This document shows, in pieces, positions 52,038 to 60,121 of a stretch of DNA of 64,000 nucleotides; positions within the stretch are counted from its first letter, which is position 1, and every line of letters starts with the position of its first letter. The position numbers and the translations under genes are program-made. Under the pieces are notes generated by a model. That model had not been told where the DNA came from. It searched no databases and saw only the letters and a program-made list of their open reading frames with translations. Source of the stretch: Hydrotalea flava. Its GTDB lineage: Bacteria; Bacteroidota; Bacteroidia; Chitinophagales; Chitinophagaceae. Where the stretch lies: NCBI RefSeq assembly GCF_001623405.1, contig NZ_LUHG01000100.1:186001-250000 (forward strand). Reading direction: 5' to 3'.

Positions 52038-53033
52038 ATGCAACAAACCAGCACTTTAAAGCAATTGGCTCAAATATTAAACATGAGCATTTCTACCGTT
52101 TCCAGAGCGTTAAAAAATCATCCGGATATTGCCGAAAAAACCAAACAAAAAGTAAGAGAATTGGCAGCATCTTTAGAATATGAACCTAATGCATATGCCA
52201 TTCAATTGCGAACCAACGTTAGCAACGTACTGGGTATTATGATACCTACTATTACAAATTTTTTTTATGATACCTTTATTGCATCTGTTGAAGAAGAAGC
52301 AAGAAAGGCCGGTTATTCTTTATTAATTATGCAATCGGGCGAAAGCAGTGAAGTGGAACAAAACAATTTAAAATTGTTGAAAAAAAACAGGGTTTCGGGA
52401 TTATTTGTATCGGTTACTAAAGAAAATAACGACATATCAGCATTTGAAAAATTAGAAGAACAGAACATACCGGTGGTGTATATTGATAGGGTTCCGCATC
52501 ATGAAAACTGTAATAAAATTTGTTTGGCAGATACAGAAAGTGCAACCTTAGCTGCATATGCACTTATTGAGCATCAGAAAAAAAATGTTCTGGCTTTATT
52601 TGGTTATCCGAACCTATCCATCACTGAAAAAAGATTGGAAGCATTCATACATACTTTTCAAACATTTGCTCCTGCTGCAATTGTAAATTGCCGGTTTCCT
52701 GATCAAACAAAAGCTGCTAAAAAAGAAACCTTACATTTTTTAAATTCCAAAAACATACCCGATGCTATTTTTTGTATGGGCGATCAAATTTTAATGGGTG
52801 TCATGCAGGCATTATATGAAAAAAAAATAAAAATTCCTGAACAAACTGCTGTTATCAGCATCAGTAATGGATTTATTCCTACTTTATTTCAACCCAATAT
52901 CACATACATTGAAACCAGTGGGAAAAAATTAGGAAAATATGCTTTCAAAAGAATGATGGAATGTTTGCATGGTGATAAAACATTCAAAGAAATATTAGTT
53001 CCGTCTATTCTTGTTAGCGGTAACTCACTTTAA
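52038..53033 (+). CDS. LacI family transcriptional regulator
   Basis: DNA-binding regulator of 331 residues. The N-terminal helix-turn-helix (residues 5-55) reads TLKQLAQILNMSISTVSRALKNHPDIAEKTKQKV with the hinge helix after it; the rest is a periplasmic-binding-like effector domain (YDTFIASVEEEARKAGYSLLIMQSGES). It is the third gene of the trehalose run and most probably represses it until trehalose or a derivative is bound. I could not recognise a clear LacI operator palindrome upstream of the MFS gene. Its last nine bases overlap the convergent GDPD gene. Confidence 0.9.
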   Translation: MQQTSTLKQLAQILNMSISTVSRALKNHPDIAEKTKQKVRELAASLEYEPNAYAIQLRTNVSNVLGIMIPTITNFFYDTFIASVEEEARKAGYSLLIMQSGESSEVEQNNLKLLKKNRVSGLFVSVTKENNDISAFEKLEEQNIPVVYIDRVPHHENCNKICLADTESATLAAYALIEHQKKNVLALFGYPNLSITEKRLEAFIHTFQTFAPAAIVNCRFPDQTKAAKKETLHFLNSKNIPDAIFCMGDQILMGVMQALYEKKIKIPEQTAVISISNGFIPTLFQPNITYIETSGKKLGKYAFKRMMECLHGDKTFKEILVPSILVSGNSL

Positions 53034-53924
53034 TTTTTTATACAAATCAGGATAATCGCTGATTAAGCCGTTTACACCCATCTTTTTTAAACGCTCCATG
53101 GTTGGCAAATCATCCACCGTCCAGGGTATTAATGCAATACCCAAATCCCGGCATTGTTTTACCAGCAAAGGCGTAACCATACTATAATCGGGCGAATAAA
53201 TGGTAGGGATAAATCCGAGTTGCTTTAACTGTGCCGCGAAATTCAATTGCATTGGGGGTTCTACCAATAAAGCAGTTTTAATTGCAGGATAATGATGATG
53301 CAGGTATTGCAATGTTCTGATATCAAATGATTGAATAATAACTCTTGAAGCAATACCTTTCGCTTCAACTATATTCATAATTAAACGAACAAAAGAGGCA
53401 GGATCAGGATGGAAAATACCGTCGGTAGAATCGGTACTTTTTGTTTCAATGTTGTATTGAACCGGTGGTAAATGGTGCAAATGGGTATAGGCTTCTACCG
53501 CATCAATCACTGCACTAAGTTTGGGCTTATGTATCGCAATTTTTTGCTGATTGGGAAATCGCGGATAAAATTTCATACCCACATCATATTGCTGTGTTTC
53601 AGCATACGTCATCTGATAAATATTCAAAGTTTTTTCTTCTGCAGCTGTTACCGGTGTTCCATCATGATGTAAAGAAAATTCTTGATTAATATAAGGATCG
53701 TGACTAATTAGTACCTGACTATCTTTTGTAATCACTGCATCCATTTCAAGTGTAGTTACCCCTAACTCAATTGCTTTTAAAAATGCAGGAATTGTATTTT
53801 CAGGCATCAACCCCCTGCAACCCCTATGGCCTTCTTTATCAAAAAAACCGGGTTGGGTGGCTTGTTGTATTTTAGCAGTGGTACAAGACATCATCAATAA
53901 AAATAAAATACTATATTTTTTCAT
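53025..53924 (-). CDS. Glycerophosphodiester phosphodiesterase
   Basis: GDPD-family hydrolase (299 residues) that releases sn-glycerol-3-phosphate from deacylated phospholipids. Signal peptide or lipoprotein signal at the N-terminus (MKKYSILFLLMMSCTTAK, lipobox MMSC). Catalytic motifs: GHRGCRGLMPENTIPAF (His/Arg), TTLEMDAVITKD (Glu, Asp) and LISHDPYI (His). The catalytic pattern is complete. ATG overlaps the end of the PaiB gene by four bases (ATGA), suggesting coupling with it. Confidence 0.9.
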   Translation of the reverse strand: MKKYSILFLLMMSCTTAKIQQATQPGFFDKEGHRGCRGLMPENTIPAFLKAIELGVTTLEMDAVITKDSQVLISHDPYINQEFSLHHDGTPVTAAEEKTLNIYQMTYAETQQYDVGMKFYPRFPNQQKIAIHKPKLSAVIDAVEAYTHLHHLPPVQYNIETKSTDSTDGIFHPDPASFVRLIMNIVEAKGIASRVIIQSFDIRTLQYLHHHYPAIKTALLVEPPMQLNFAAQLKQLGFIPTIYSPDYSMVTPLLVKQCRDLGIALIPWTVDDLPTMERLKKMGVNGLISDYPDLYKKLK

Positions 53925-54550
53925 TTGGCTGATTGAATTTTTATTTTCAACATTTCATTGGCCAAAGCCTGTTGTGATGCATTGCCGGTTTTTAAATGCC
54001 CCACAACAGACTGAAAACTTTCTTCATCTTTATTCTGACTGAGTTTAAACACATGGTTGCATTGTGTAACTTCTATTTCAAAAGCTACAATGGCTTTCAT
54101 GTTTTCTTTTACATAATCAGCGGGCATCTTTTCAACATCTACAGTACTGTTTGCTGTACCTTCAAAATAACGGGTTTGCCGTACTAATAATTGATACAAT
54201 TCTGCATCATCTAAAAACCTGATGATTCCTGATGCATGTACCGCCATATAATTCCAGGTACTGGCCACTGCGGGCGGGCTGTACCAAGCTGCGCTAACAT
54301 AACTTTCCGGCCCCTGAAAAATTGCCAATACCTTGTTATTTGCTTCATAAGCCAGTGTGTGTAATTGATTGCGCATAACATGACCTGTAAGAAAAATAGT
54401 TTCATTTCTTTTTTCAATCAGTACAGGAATATGTGTTGCCACAGGCCAGCCCTCAGGCGAACATCCACATAAAGTAATGAAAGGATGTGCCTGCATAAAT
54501 GCAAATACATCGTTGGGATAATTGGCTTTGAAATGTGGCAAATGATACAT
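53921..54550 (-). CDS. PaiB-like FMN-binding protein
   Basis: FMN-binding split-barrel protein of the PaiB family, 209 residues from the ATG at 54550. An upstream TTG at 54571 would add seven residues. Typical parts are MYHLPHFKANYPNDVFAFMQAHPFITLC, ATHIPVL, GHVMRNQLHTL, and the conserved ESYVSAAWYSPPAVASTWNYMAVHASG. In Bacillus PaiB affects sporulation and protease genes; in this phylum its role is unknown. Coupled to the GDPD gene downstream. Confidence 0.85.
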   Translation of the reverse strand: MYHLPHFKANYPNDVFAFMQAHPFITLCGCSPEGWPVATHIPVLIEKRNETIFLTGHVMRNQLHTLAYEANNKVLAIFQGPESYVSAAWYSPPAVASTWNYMAVHASGIIRFLDDAELYQLLVRQTRYFEGTANSTVDVEKMPADYVKENMKAIVAFEIEVTQCNHVFKLSQNKDEESFQSVVGHLKTGNASQQALANEMLKIKIQSAK

Positions 54551-54645
54551 GTTCGCAATTTTGGGATTCAACCGATGTCCATTTCTAATGCCCGGTTCGT
54601 AATGAATTGGAACAGAGCCTATCCGTTTTCCAGGCTATCCTTTTT

Positions 54646-55740
54646 TTAAGATGGAACGGCTACCGGTTGGGTATTGATCATATTCGCATTCCGCATGGCA
54701 ATATTCCTTACCGCAATATTGGTAATAGTTCTAAATGCTTCCTGCGAAATAACATCATCTCCCGCCATTGCAGGAACACCGGTATCTCCCCCTTCACGTA
54801 TGCTTTGCACAATGGGAATTTGCCCCAGAAATGGCAATTCATACTCCTCAGCTAATTTTTTGCCTCCTTCTTTTCCAAACAGGTAATATTTATTGTTGGG
54901 CAATTCTGCAGGAGTAAAATAAGCCATATTTTCAACCAGACCGATGATGGGCACATTAATTTGTGCCTGTCCAAACATGGCAATTCCCTTCTTGGCATCA
55001 GCCAAAGCCACCGGTTGTGGTGTTGTTACAATAACTACACCTGTTACAGGTACAGTTTGCATTAGTGTTAAATGAATATCGCCGGTTCCGGGAGGCATAT
55101 CGATTACCAGATAATCCAATTCACCCCAGTCAACTTCTGTTACAAACTGTTTTATGGCACTGCTGGCCATAGGGCCGCGCCATACTACTGCATTTTTTTC
55201 ATCAACCAGCAAGCCAATGCTCATCAATTTAATGTGGTATTTTTCTAAAGGAATAATGATCCCTTTGCCATTCATTTCACGCATCATGGGGCGTTGTCCG
55301 CGTACGCCAAACATAATAGGAACGCTGGGTCCGTAAATATCTGCATCCATTAAACCTACATGAGCGCCACCCTCGGCCAATGCCAAGGCCAGATTTGCGG
55401 CAACGGTACTTTTTCCTACTCCACCCTTTCCGCTTACCACTGCAATAATATTTTTTACGCCGGTCAAAAGTTGAAGGGCATCTTTTCTATTGGTGGTTGT
55501 ATGGGCAGTAAAATTGATATTCACTTTTGCGTTTTTATTCACGAATGTATGAATGGCATTTTCACTAGCTTTTCCAATTATTTCTTTCAACGGACAAGCC
55601 GGAGTGGTTAAAACAATAGTGAAGCTAACTTCATTATCATCGATAACAATATCTTTTACCATATTCAATGTAACAAGATCTTTGCCCAAATCCGGTTCCT
55701 GTACATTGCTGAGTGCTTTTAAAATATCAGCTTCAGTCAT
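54646..55740 (-). CDS. Mrp/ApbC family P-loop ATPase, iron-sulfur carrier type, without CxxC
   Basis: Mrp/Nbp35-type ATPase of 364 residues. The N-terminal MIP18/DUF59 domain (1-75) has the ALSNVQEPDLG motif and TTPACPLKE with one Cys. The P-loop is VVSGKGGVGKSTVAANLA and the Walker A' region LMDADIYGPSVPIMFG, then VIDMPPGTGDIHLTLMQ. The loop that usually contains the cluster-binding CxxC (ENMxxxxCxxC) reads ENMAYFTPAELPNNKYYLFG without any cysteine; the single Cys is in the N-terminal domain. Such a change is seen in other Bacteroidota Mrp proteins as far as I recall. ATG at 55740; a GTG one codon earlier is also possible. Confidence 0.9.
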   Translation of the reverse strand: MTEADILKALSNVQEPDLGKDLVTLNMVKDIVIDDNEVSFTIVLTTPACPLKEIIGKASENAIHTFVNKNAKVNINFTAHTTTNRKDALQLLTGVKNIIAVVSGKGGVGKSTVAANLALALAEGGAHVGLMDADIYGPSVPIMFGVRGQRPMMREMNGKGIIIPLEKYHIKLMSIGLLVDEKNAVVWRGPMASSAIKQFVTEVDWGELDYLVIDMPPGTGDIHLTLMQTVPVTGVVIVTTPQPVALADAKKGIAMFGQAQINVPIIGLVENMAYFTPAELPNNKYYLFGKEGGKKLAEEYELPFLGQIPIVQSIREGGDTGVPAMAGDDVISQEAFRTITNIAVRNIAMRNANMINTQPVAVPS

Positions 55741-55774
55741 CACGCAAGTTTTTGTTAAAAAAAGTAAATTTTCG

Positions 55775-55782
55775 CAAAGTTA
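55775..55782 (-). promoter_or_regulatory. -7 promoter element of the Mrp gene
   Basis: Minus-strand TAACTTTG matches TAnnTTTG, 34 bases before the ATG at 55740. Confidence 0.5.
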
Positions 55783-55973
55783 ATCCCCTTCCCTCTTACT
55801 TTGTTACGAAATTAGCAGTAATCAACATTTATAGAAAACCTTTGTTTCTCATTGTGTATAAAGCCATATTTTTAATCACTGAAATTGGTATGTACATATA
55901 TAGACAGAGATTTTACCCTAAATTGCAATTCGGTTTTCAGTTAGTTGCAAAAAAATATTTTATCAAATAACGA

Positions 55974-56573
55974 ATGAAACAAATTCTACAATATTTTTTG
56001 CCTGCCATTGTTCTTTTTCTGTTTGCGCCAAAACTTCAGGCACAAATCAGTAAAGCATCCAAAGATTCTGTAATTCAGTTATATGGAGTGGTAATGACTT
56101 CTGATAGTTTAAAGGCCATTCCTTCTACCAGTGTAATTGTAGATGGCAAAGGCAGGGGTACCATTACAAATTATGATGGCATCTTTTCTATTGCAGTTTT
56201 AAAAGGCGATAAAATTACCTTTTCATCTATTGGTTATAAAGATAAAACCTATGAAATTCCTACCCATTTAACCGATAACCAATATAGTTTAATTGTATTA
56301 TTGGTGAGCGATACTAACTATTTGCCTGCCGCCATTTTAAAACCCAGGCCTACCCGCGAACAATTTGAAAGAGATTTTGTGAATACGCAAATTCCGGATG
56401 ATCAATATGAAATTGCCCGACAAAATACCGACGAATCGAAACGCAGAGCGCTATTGGCTGCATTACCTGCCGACGGCCGTGAAGCAGTAAATTATCAGTT
56501 AAGACAACAGGCAAACCGATACTACTATCAAGGGCAATTACCTCCTCAAAATATTTTTAACCCACTTGCCTAG
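55974..56573 (+). CDS. CarboxypepD_reg-like exported protein, C-terminus cut by an amber codon
   Basis: Exported protein of 199 residues. Signal peptide MKQILQYFLPAIVLFLFAPKLQAQ, then a carboxypeptidase-regulatory-like beta sandwich (about 30-115; IQLYGVVMTSDSLKAIPSTSVIVDGKGRGTITNYDGIFSIAVLKGDKITFSSIGYKDKT). Next comes the helical tail with PTREQFERDFVNTQIPDD. The frame stops at TAG (56571-56573) after NPLA and reopens in frame for 25 codons, ADFIKAWKRGDFK and a Ser/Gly end, to a second TAG at 56651. The downstream residues resemble the usual tail of this family, so a Trp codon (TGG) probably changed to TAG. Whether the shortened protein is functional is unknown. Confidence 0.82.
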   Translation: MKQILQYFLPAIVLFLFAPKLQAQISKASKDSVIQLYGVVMTSDSLKAIPSTSVIVDGKGRGTITNYDGIFSIAVLKGDKITFSSIGYKDKTYEIPTHLTDNQYSLIVLLVSDTNYLPAAILKPRPTREQFERDFVNTQIPDDQYEIARQNTDESKRRALLAALPADGREAVNYQLRQQANRYYYQGQLPPQNIFNPLA

Positions 56574-56651
56574 GCCGATTTTATTAAAGCCTGGAAAAGA
56601 GGTGATTTTAAAAGCAAAAAATCGTCTTCCTCCGGTTCCGGTGGATATTAG
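56574..56651 (+). pseudogene. Cut-off 3' end of the CarboxypepD_reg-like gene
   Basis: In-frame continuation of the preceding gene after its amber codon, 25 codons ending in SSSSGSGGY and TAG. The next gene (hydroxyacyl-CoA dehydrogenase) begins 41 bases later. Confidence 0.65.
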
Positions 56652-56692
56652 TGAGCCTATATTGCAATTTAGCTTATTTAAATAATTTATTT

Positions 56693-57583
56693 ATGGAATA
56701 TGTTTCAATTGTTGGCGCAGGCACTATGGGTAATGGTATTGCACATGTATTTGCACAGAATGGATTTAAAGTGTCTTTAATAGATGTACACCCACCTCAA
56801 TTAGACAAAGCAATGGCTACCATTGCAAAAAATTTAGAACGACAGGTTGGGAAAGGAATGATTACAGAAGAAAAAAAAATTAAAACACTGCAAAATATTG
56901 TTACACATACTACCATTGAAAATGGAGTACAACAGGCTGCCCTTGTTGTAGAAGCAGCTACTGAAAACATAGATATAAAATTGCAATTATTTCAGCAATT
57001 AGACGCATTTGCGCCTGCCAATGCCATATTAGCTTCTAATACATCATCGATTTCCATTACAAAAATTGCCTCAGTTACTAAACGGCCCAACCGGGTAATT
57101 GGAATGCACTTTATGAATCCCGTGCCTGTAATGAAGTTAGTTGAAATTATCAATGGTTATGATACACATCCCGATGTTAGCAATACCATTATAGCACTAA
57201 GCATCCAATTAGGGAAAATTCCATGTGTGGTAAATGATTACCCGGGTTTTATTGCCAACAGAATTTTAATGCCCATGATTAATGAAGCTATTTACAGTTT
57301 ATATGAAGGTGTTGCCAATGTTGAAGCCATTGATACCATCATGAAATTGGGTATGGCCCATCCAATGGGGCCCCTTCAACTGGCCGATTTTATTGGGTTA
57401 GATGTTTGCCTCAGTATTTTAGAGGTGCTGCATAAAGGGCTGGGTAATCCAAAGTATGCACCCTGTCCGTTATTGATCAACATGGTTACTGCAGGAAAAT
57501 TAGGCGTAAAATCCGGAGAAGGATTTTATACTTATACTGCCGGCAATAAGGAATTGATTGTAAGTAACCGATTCAGGCATTAA
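56693..57583 (+). CDS. 3-hydroxyacyl/3-hydroxybutyryl-CoA dehydrogenase
   Basis: NAD-dependent dehydrogenase of 296 residues that oxidises or reduces 3-hydroxyacyl-CoA (beta-oxidation or butyrate metabolism). N-terminal Rossmann fold with GAGTMGNG (8-15), then ASNTSSISITKIA, and the catalytic pair His139 (GMHFMNP) and Glu151. C-terminal dimer domain with NRILMPMINEAIYSLYEGV and MGPLQLADFIGLDVCLSIL. Start at the ATG at 56693 fits the family; a GTG frame start at 56651 would add 14 unrelated residues. No acyl-CoA partner genes are nearby. Stands between the broken CarboxypepD_reg gene and ydcF. Confidence 0.92.
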   Translation: MEYVSIVGAGTMGNGIAHVFAQNGFKVSLIDVHPPQLDKAMATIAKNLERQVGKGMITEEKKIKTLQNIVTHTTIENGVQQAALVVEAATENIDIKLQLFQQLDAFAPANAILASNTSSISITKIASVTKRPNRVIGMHFMNPVPVMKLVEIINGYDTHPDVSNTIIALSIQLGKIPCVVNDYPGFIANRILMPMINEAIYSLYEGVANVEAIDTIMKLGMAHPMGPLQLADFIGLDVCLSILEVLHKGLGNPKYAPCPLLINMVTAGKLGVKSGEGFYTYTAGNKELIVSNRFRH

Positions 57584-57669
57584 ATATTACAGTGCTTCTA
57601 ACCTGAGATCAATCACTTAAATTTACCACAACGGCAATTTTTCTTTTTTAAGTTTGAACTATCTGCATC

Positions 57670-58416
57670 ATGTTTTTTGTGCTTTCTAAACTATTATTCT
57701 TTTTACTTTCGCCCCTTACCTGGTGTGTTATTTTGGGGATAGCATATTATTTTTCAAAGTCAAAAAAAGTCTTTAAAATATTGGGTATTGGCCTTTTCAT
57801 TTTATTCAGTAATACTTATTTGTACAACAGTGCAGAAAGCCGATGGCAAACCAATCCTGTTCAATTTAATCAGCATAGCGAGGCAGCCATAGTATTGGGT
57901 GGATTAATTAGTTTTAATAAAAACCATGAAGGCTTTTTTAATGGCGCAGCCGAAAGGTACACTGCCGCTTTGCAGTTGTATAGCGTTGGCGCCATTCACA
58001 AAATTATTGTAAGTGGAGGTTCAGGATTGTTGTTGGATACCGTTGATAAAGAAGCCAAATTTTTACAACAACAGTTTTTGAAAGCTGCTGTTCCGGAAAA
58101 TGATATTTTGGTAGAAGACCAATCACGCAATACTTACGAAAACGCATTGTATACCAAAAAACTGATAGAAGCCGATCATCTTAAACCACCCTTTTTATTA
58201 ATAACATCTGCAGAACATATGCGCCGTGCATTTGCTGTTTTTCAGAAAGCAGGTATTCCTGTAATACCCTACCCCGTTCATTACAACGTTTTACCCAACC
58301 GAAAAAATAATTGGTATGATTTTATCATTCCAAATTTTTGTAACTTCTATAACTGGCAGGAACTATTCAAGGAAATGATTGGATTTGCTGTGTACCGCAT
58401 TACCAATAAATTGTAA
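57670..58416 (+). CDS. YdcF family protein (DUF218)
   Basis: Membrane-anchored protein of 248 residues of the YdcF/ElyC/SanA family, some of whose members affect cell-envelope integrity. Two hydrophobic helices (about 2-25 and 34-53) at the N-terminus are followed by the DUF218 domain: EAAIVLGGLI, AAERYTAALQLYSVGAIHKIIVSGG, DQSRNTYENALYTKKLI, LLITSAEHMRRAFAVFQKAG. The activity of the family is not established. Ends immediately next to the convergent yigZ gene. Confidence 0.86.
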   Translation: MFFVLSKLLFFLLSPLTWCVILGIAYYFSKSKKVFKILGIGLFILFSNTYLYNSAESRWQTNPVQFNQHSEAAIVLGGLISFNKNHEGFFNGAAERYTAALQLYSVGAIHKIIVSGGSGLLLDTVDKEAKFLQQQFLKAAVPENDILVEDQSRNTYENALYTKKLIEADHLKPPFLLITSAEHMRRAFAVFQKAGIPVIPYPVHYNVLPNRKNNWYDFIIPNFCNFYNWQELFKEMIGFAVYRITNKL

Positions 58417-59025
58417 CTACAACGCTTTTATTTCAACTGATCGTAAATCATTTAGTTTAAACAAAACTTCATTCAATCTTGCCTTGGGTATTCCAATTTT
58501 CATATAACAAAACAACTGCGTATCCTGATAAGTAATAGAACAATTGTATTGTTTAATTATCATCATTACATCATTCATTGCGTTATAATTGAAATGCAAA
58601 TCATACAACAAGGCTACAGGACATTGAACCACCGGAACCATTTGCAAAGCAAGCGCTGCTGCAGATTTGTATGCATTGATCAATCCTGGAACGCCTAATA
58701 AAGTGCCTCCAAAATGTCGAACCACAATAATTAATACATTGGTTAACTGCCTGCTGTCTATTTGTCCAAGAATAGGTCTGCCGGCAGTTCCGGAAGGTTC
58801 GCCATCATCACTCACTCTAAAATCTGTTTTATCCATTCCCAACCGGTAAGCAAAACAATGATGCACTGCTTTGGGATGTTCTTTTTTTAAATCAGACAAA
58901 TATTGTTTTACCTGATCTTTTGAAGTTAAGGGATAAGCATAAGCCAGAAATTTACTGCCTCTGTCTTTATATTCTGCAAATGCTGGTTGTTGAATGGTGA
59001 AGAAAAAATCAGGTGTTTCACTCAT
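58417..59025 (-). CDS. yigZ: IMPACT/YigZ family protein
   Basis: Protein of 202 residues from the IMPACT family (UPF0029), linked to translation and amino acid stress in eukaryotes. Conserved parts: SKFLAYAYPLTSKDQVKQYLSDLKKEHPKAVHHCFAYRLG, DDGEPSGTAGRPILGQ and VVRHFGGTLLGVPGLINAYKSAA. The ATG at 59025 overlaps the ribD stop in ATGAGTGA, so it is translationally coupled to ribD; an upstream non-ATG start in the same frame would cover ribD further and has no support. Confidence 0.9.
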   Translation of the reverse strand: MSETPDFFFTIQQPAFAEYKDRGSKFLAYAYPLTSKDQVKQYLSDLKKEHPKAVHHCFAYRLGMDKTDFRVSDDGEPSGTAGRPILGQIDSRQLTNVLIIVVRHFGGTLLGVPGLINAYKSAAALALQMVPVVQCPVALLYDLHFNYNAMNDVMMIIKQYNCSITYQDTQLFCYMKIGIPKARLNEVLFKLNDLRSVEIKAL

Positions 59026-60070
59026 ATTCAGCAGGAATAAAATATTGAATAAAATCGTTTTGTAAATTTTCTGAACATTGTAATTGCGCTCCAAGTAATT
59101 TGGGTGCGGGTAAGCCACGGTTCATCCACATTGTTGTATTGGTAATTACCCTTGCATCATCCCATAAACCGGCATCAATAAAACACTGCAACAAAGTTGT
59201 ACCCCCTTCGACCAAAATGCTTTGAATATTTTTTTCATAACAAGATTGCACAATAGCAGGGATTGCTGATATTGATTGATTCCATTGTATGTATTCAACA
59301 CTTCCTGTTGTACGGTTTATTTTTCGATTCCAGATAAGGGTAGGATTTCCATCTGATAAAATATGTAAGCGCTCAGGAAGCTCACAATTGGCATCAATCA
59401 CCATTCGCAGAGGTTGCGCACCATTGGGCCAATATCGATTGTTTAAAAGTGGATTATCCTGCAAAGCTGTATTTTTTCCAATAAAAATGGCTGCTTCCTC
59501 ACTCCGCCATTTGTGTACCAGTCGATTGGTATAAGCGTTTGTTATGAACAAACGTTCTGTTGAATGATTCGCAGTAAACGCATCGGCGGTTTGTGCCCAT
59601 TTTAAAATAATATAGGGTCTTTTTTTTGTATGAAACGTAAAAAATCGTTTATTTAATTCTTTACACTCCTTTTCCAGAAGGCCGGTAACTACTTCAACCC
59701 CTGCTGCTTTTAATTGATCAATACCCTTACCGTTTACTGCCTCAAAAGGATCAAGGGTACCAATAACTACCCGCGGTATTTTATGCTGTAGAATCAGCAA
59801 ACTACATGGTGGTGTTTTACCAAAATGTGCACAGGGCTCCAATGAAACATATAAAGTAGATTTTGAAATGAGTTGCCGGTTTGCATCAGAAACGCTCTTC
59901 ATGCAATTCACTTCTGCATGCGGGCCACCAAATTGTTGATGATACCCCTCTCCAATTATTTTGTCATTATATACCAAAACAGCACCCACCATTGGGTTAG
60001 GTTGGGTGTACCCAACAGCCATTTTTGCCAATTGAATACAACGTTGCATATAAAACTGATCTCTTTCCAT
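59018..60070 (-). CDS. ribD: Bifunctional riboflavin biosynthesis deaminase/reductase
   Basis: Second and third steps of riboflavin synthesis. The N-terminal deaminase domain (about 1-145) has the zinc site His51-Ala-Glu53, Cys80 and Cys89 (EPCAHFGKTPPC). The C-terminal reductase domain (about 150-350) contains YIILKWAQTADAFTA and ILVEGGTTLLQCFIDAGLWDD. Length 350 is normal. No FMN riboswitch is visible upstream: only 51 bases separate it from the divergent prmC gene. A consensus -7 element stands 19 bases before the ATG. Confidence 0.94.
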   Translation of the reverse strand: MERDQFYMQRCIQLAKMAVGYTQPNPMVGAVLVYNDKIIGEGYHQQFGGPHAEVNCMKSVSDANRQLISKSTLYVSLEPCAHFGKTPPCSLLILQHKIPRVVIGTLDPFEAVNGKGIDQLKAAGVEVVTGLLEKECKELNKRFFTFHTKKRPYIILKWAQTADAFTANHSTERLFITNAYTNRLVHKWRSEEAAIFIGKNTALQDNPLLNNRYWPNGAQPLRMVIDANCELPERLHILSDGNPTLIWNRKINRTTGSVEYIQWNQSISAIPAIVQSCYEKNIQSILVEGGTTLLQCFIDAGLWDDARVITNTTMWMNRGLPAPKLLGAQLQCSENLQNDFIQYFIPAEYE

Positions 60071-60089
60071 ATTACACCTGCCAATTTTA

Positions 60090-60097
60090 CAAAAGTA
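60090..60097 (-). promoter_or_regulatory. -7 promoter element of ribD
   Basis: Minus-strand TACTTTTG matches TAnnTTTG; the ribD ATG follows 19 bases later. Confidence 0.55.
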
Positions 60098-60121
60098 GCT
60101 GAATTGGTGCTATTTTGCAGT

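Noticed and set aside
59873-60121. N-terminal extension of PrmC over the ribD gene
   Set aside because: The added frame is the opposite strand of ribD, has no similarity to PrmC, and covers both promoters.
60071-60121. FMN riboswitch before ribD
   Set aside because: The divergent gap is only 51 bases, too short for the riboswitch, and no conserved core is seen.
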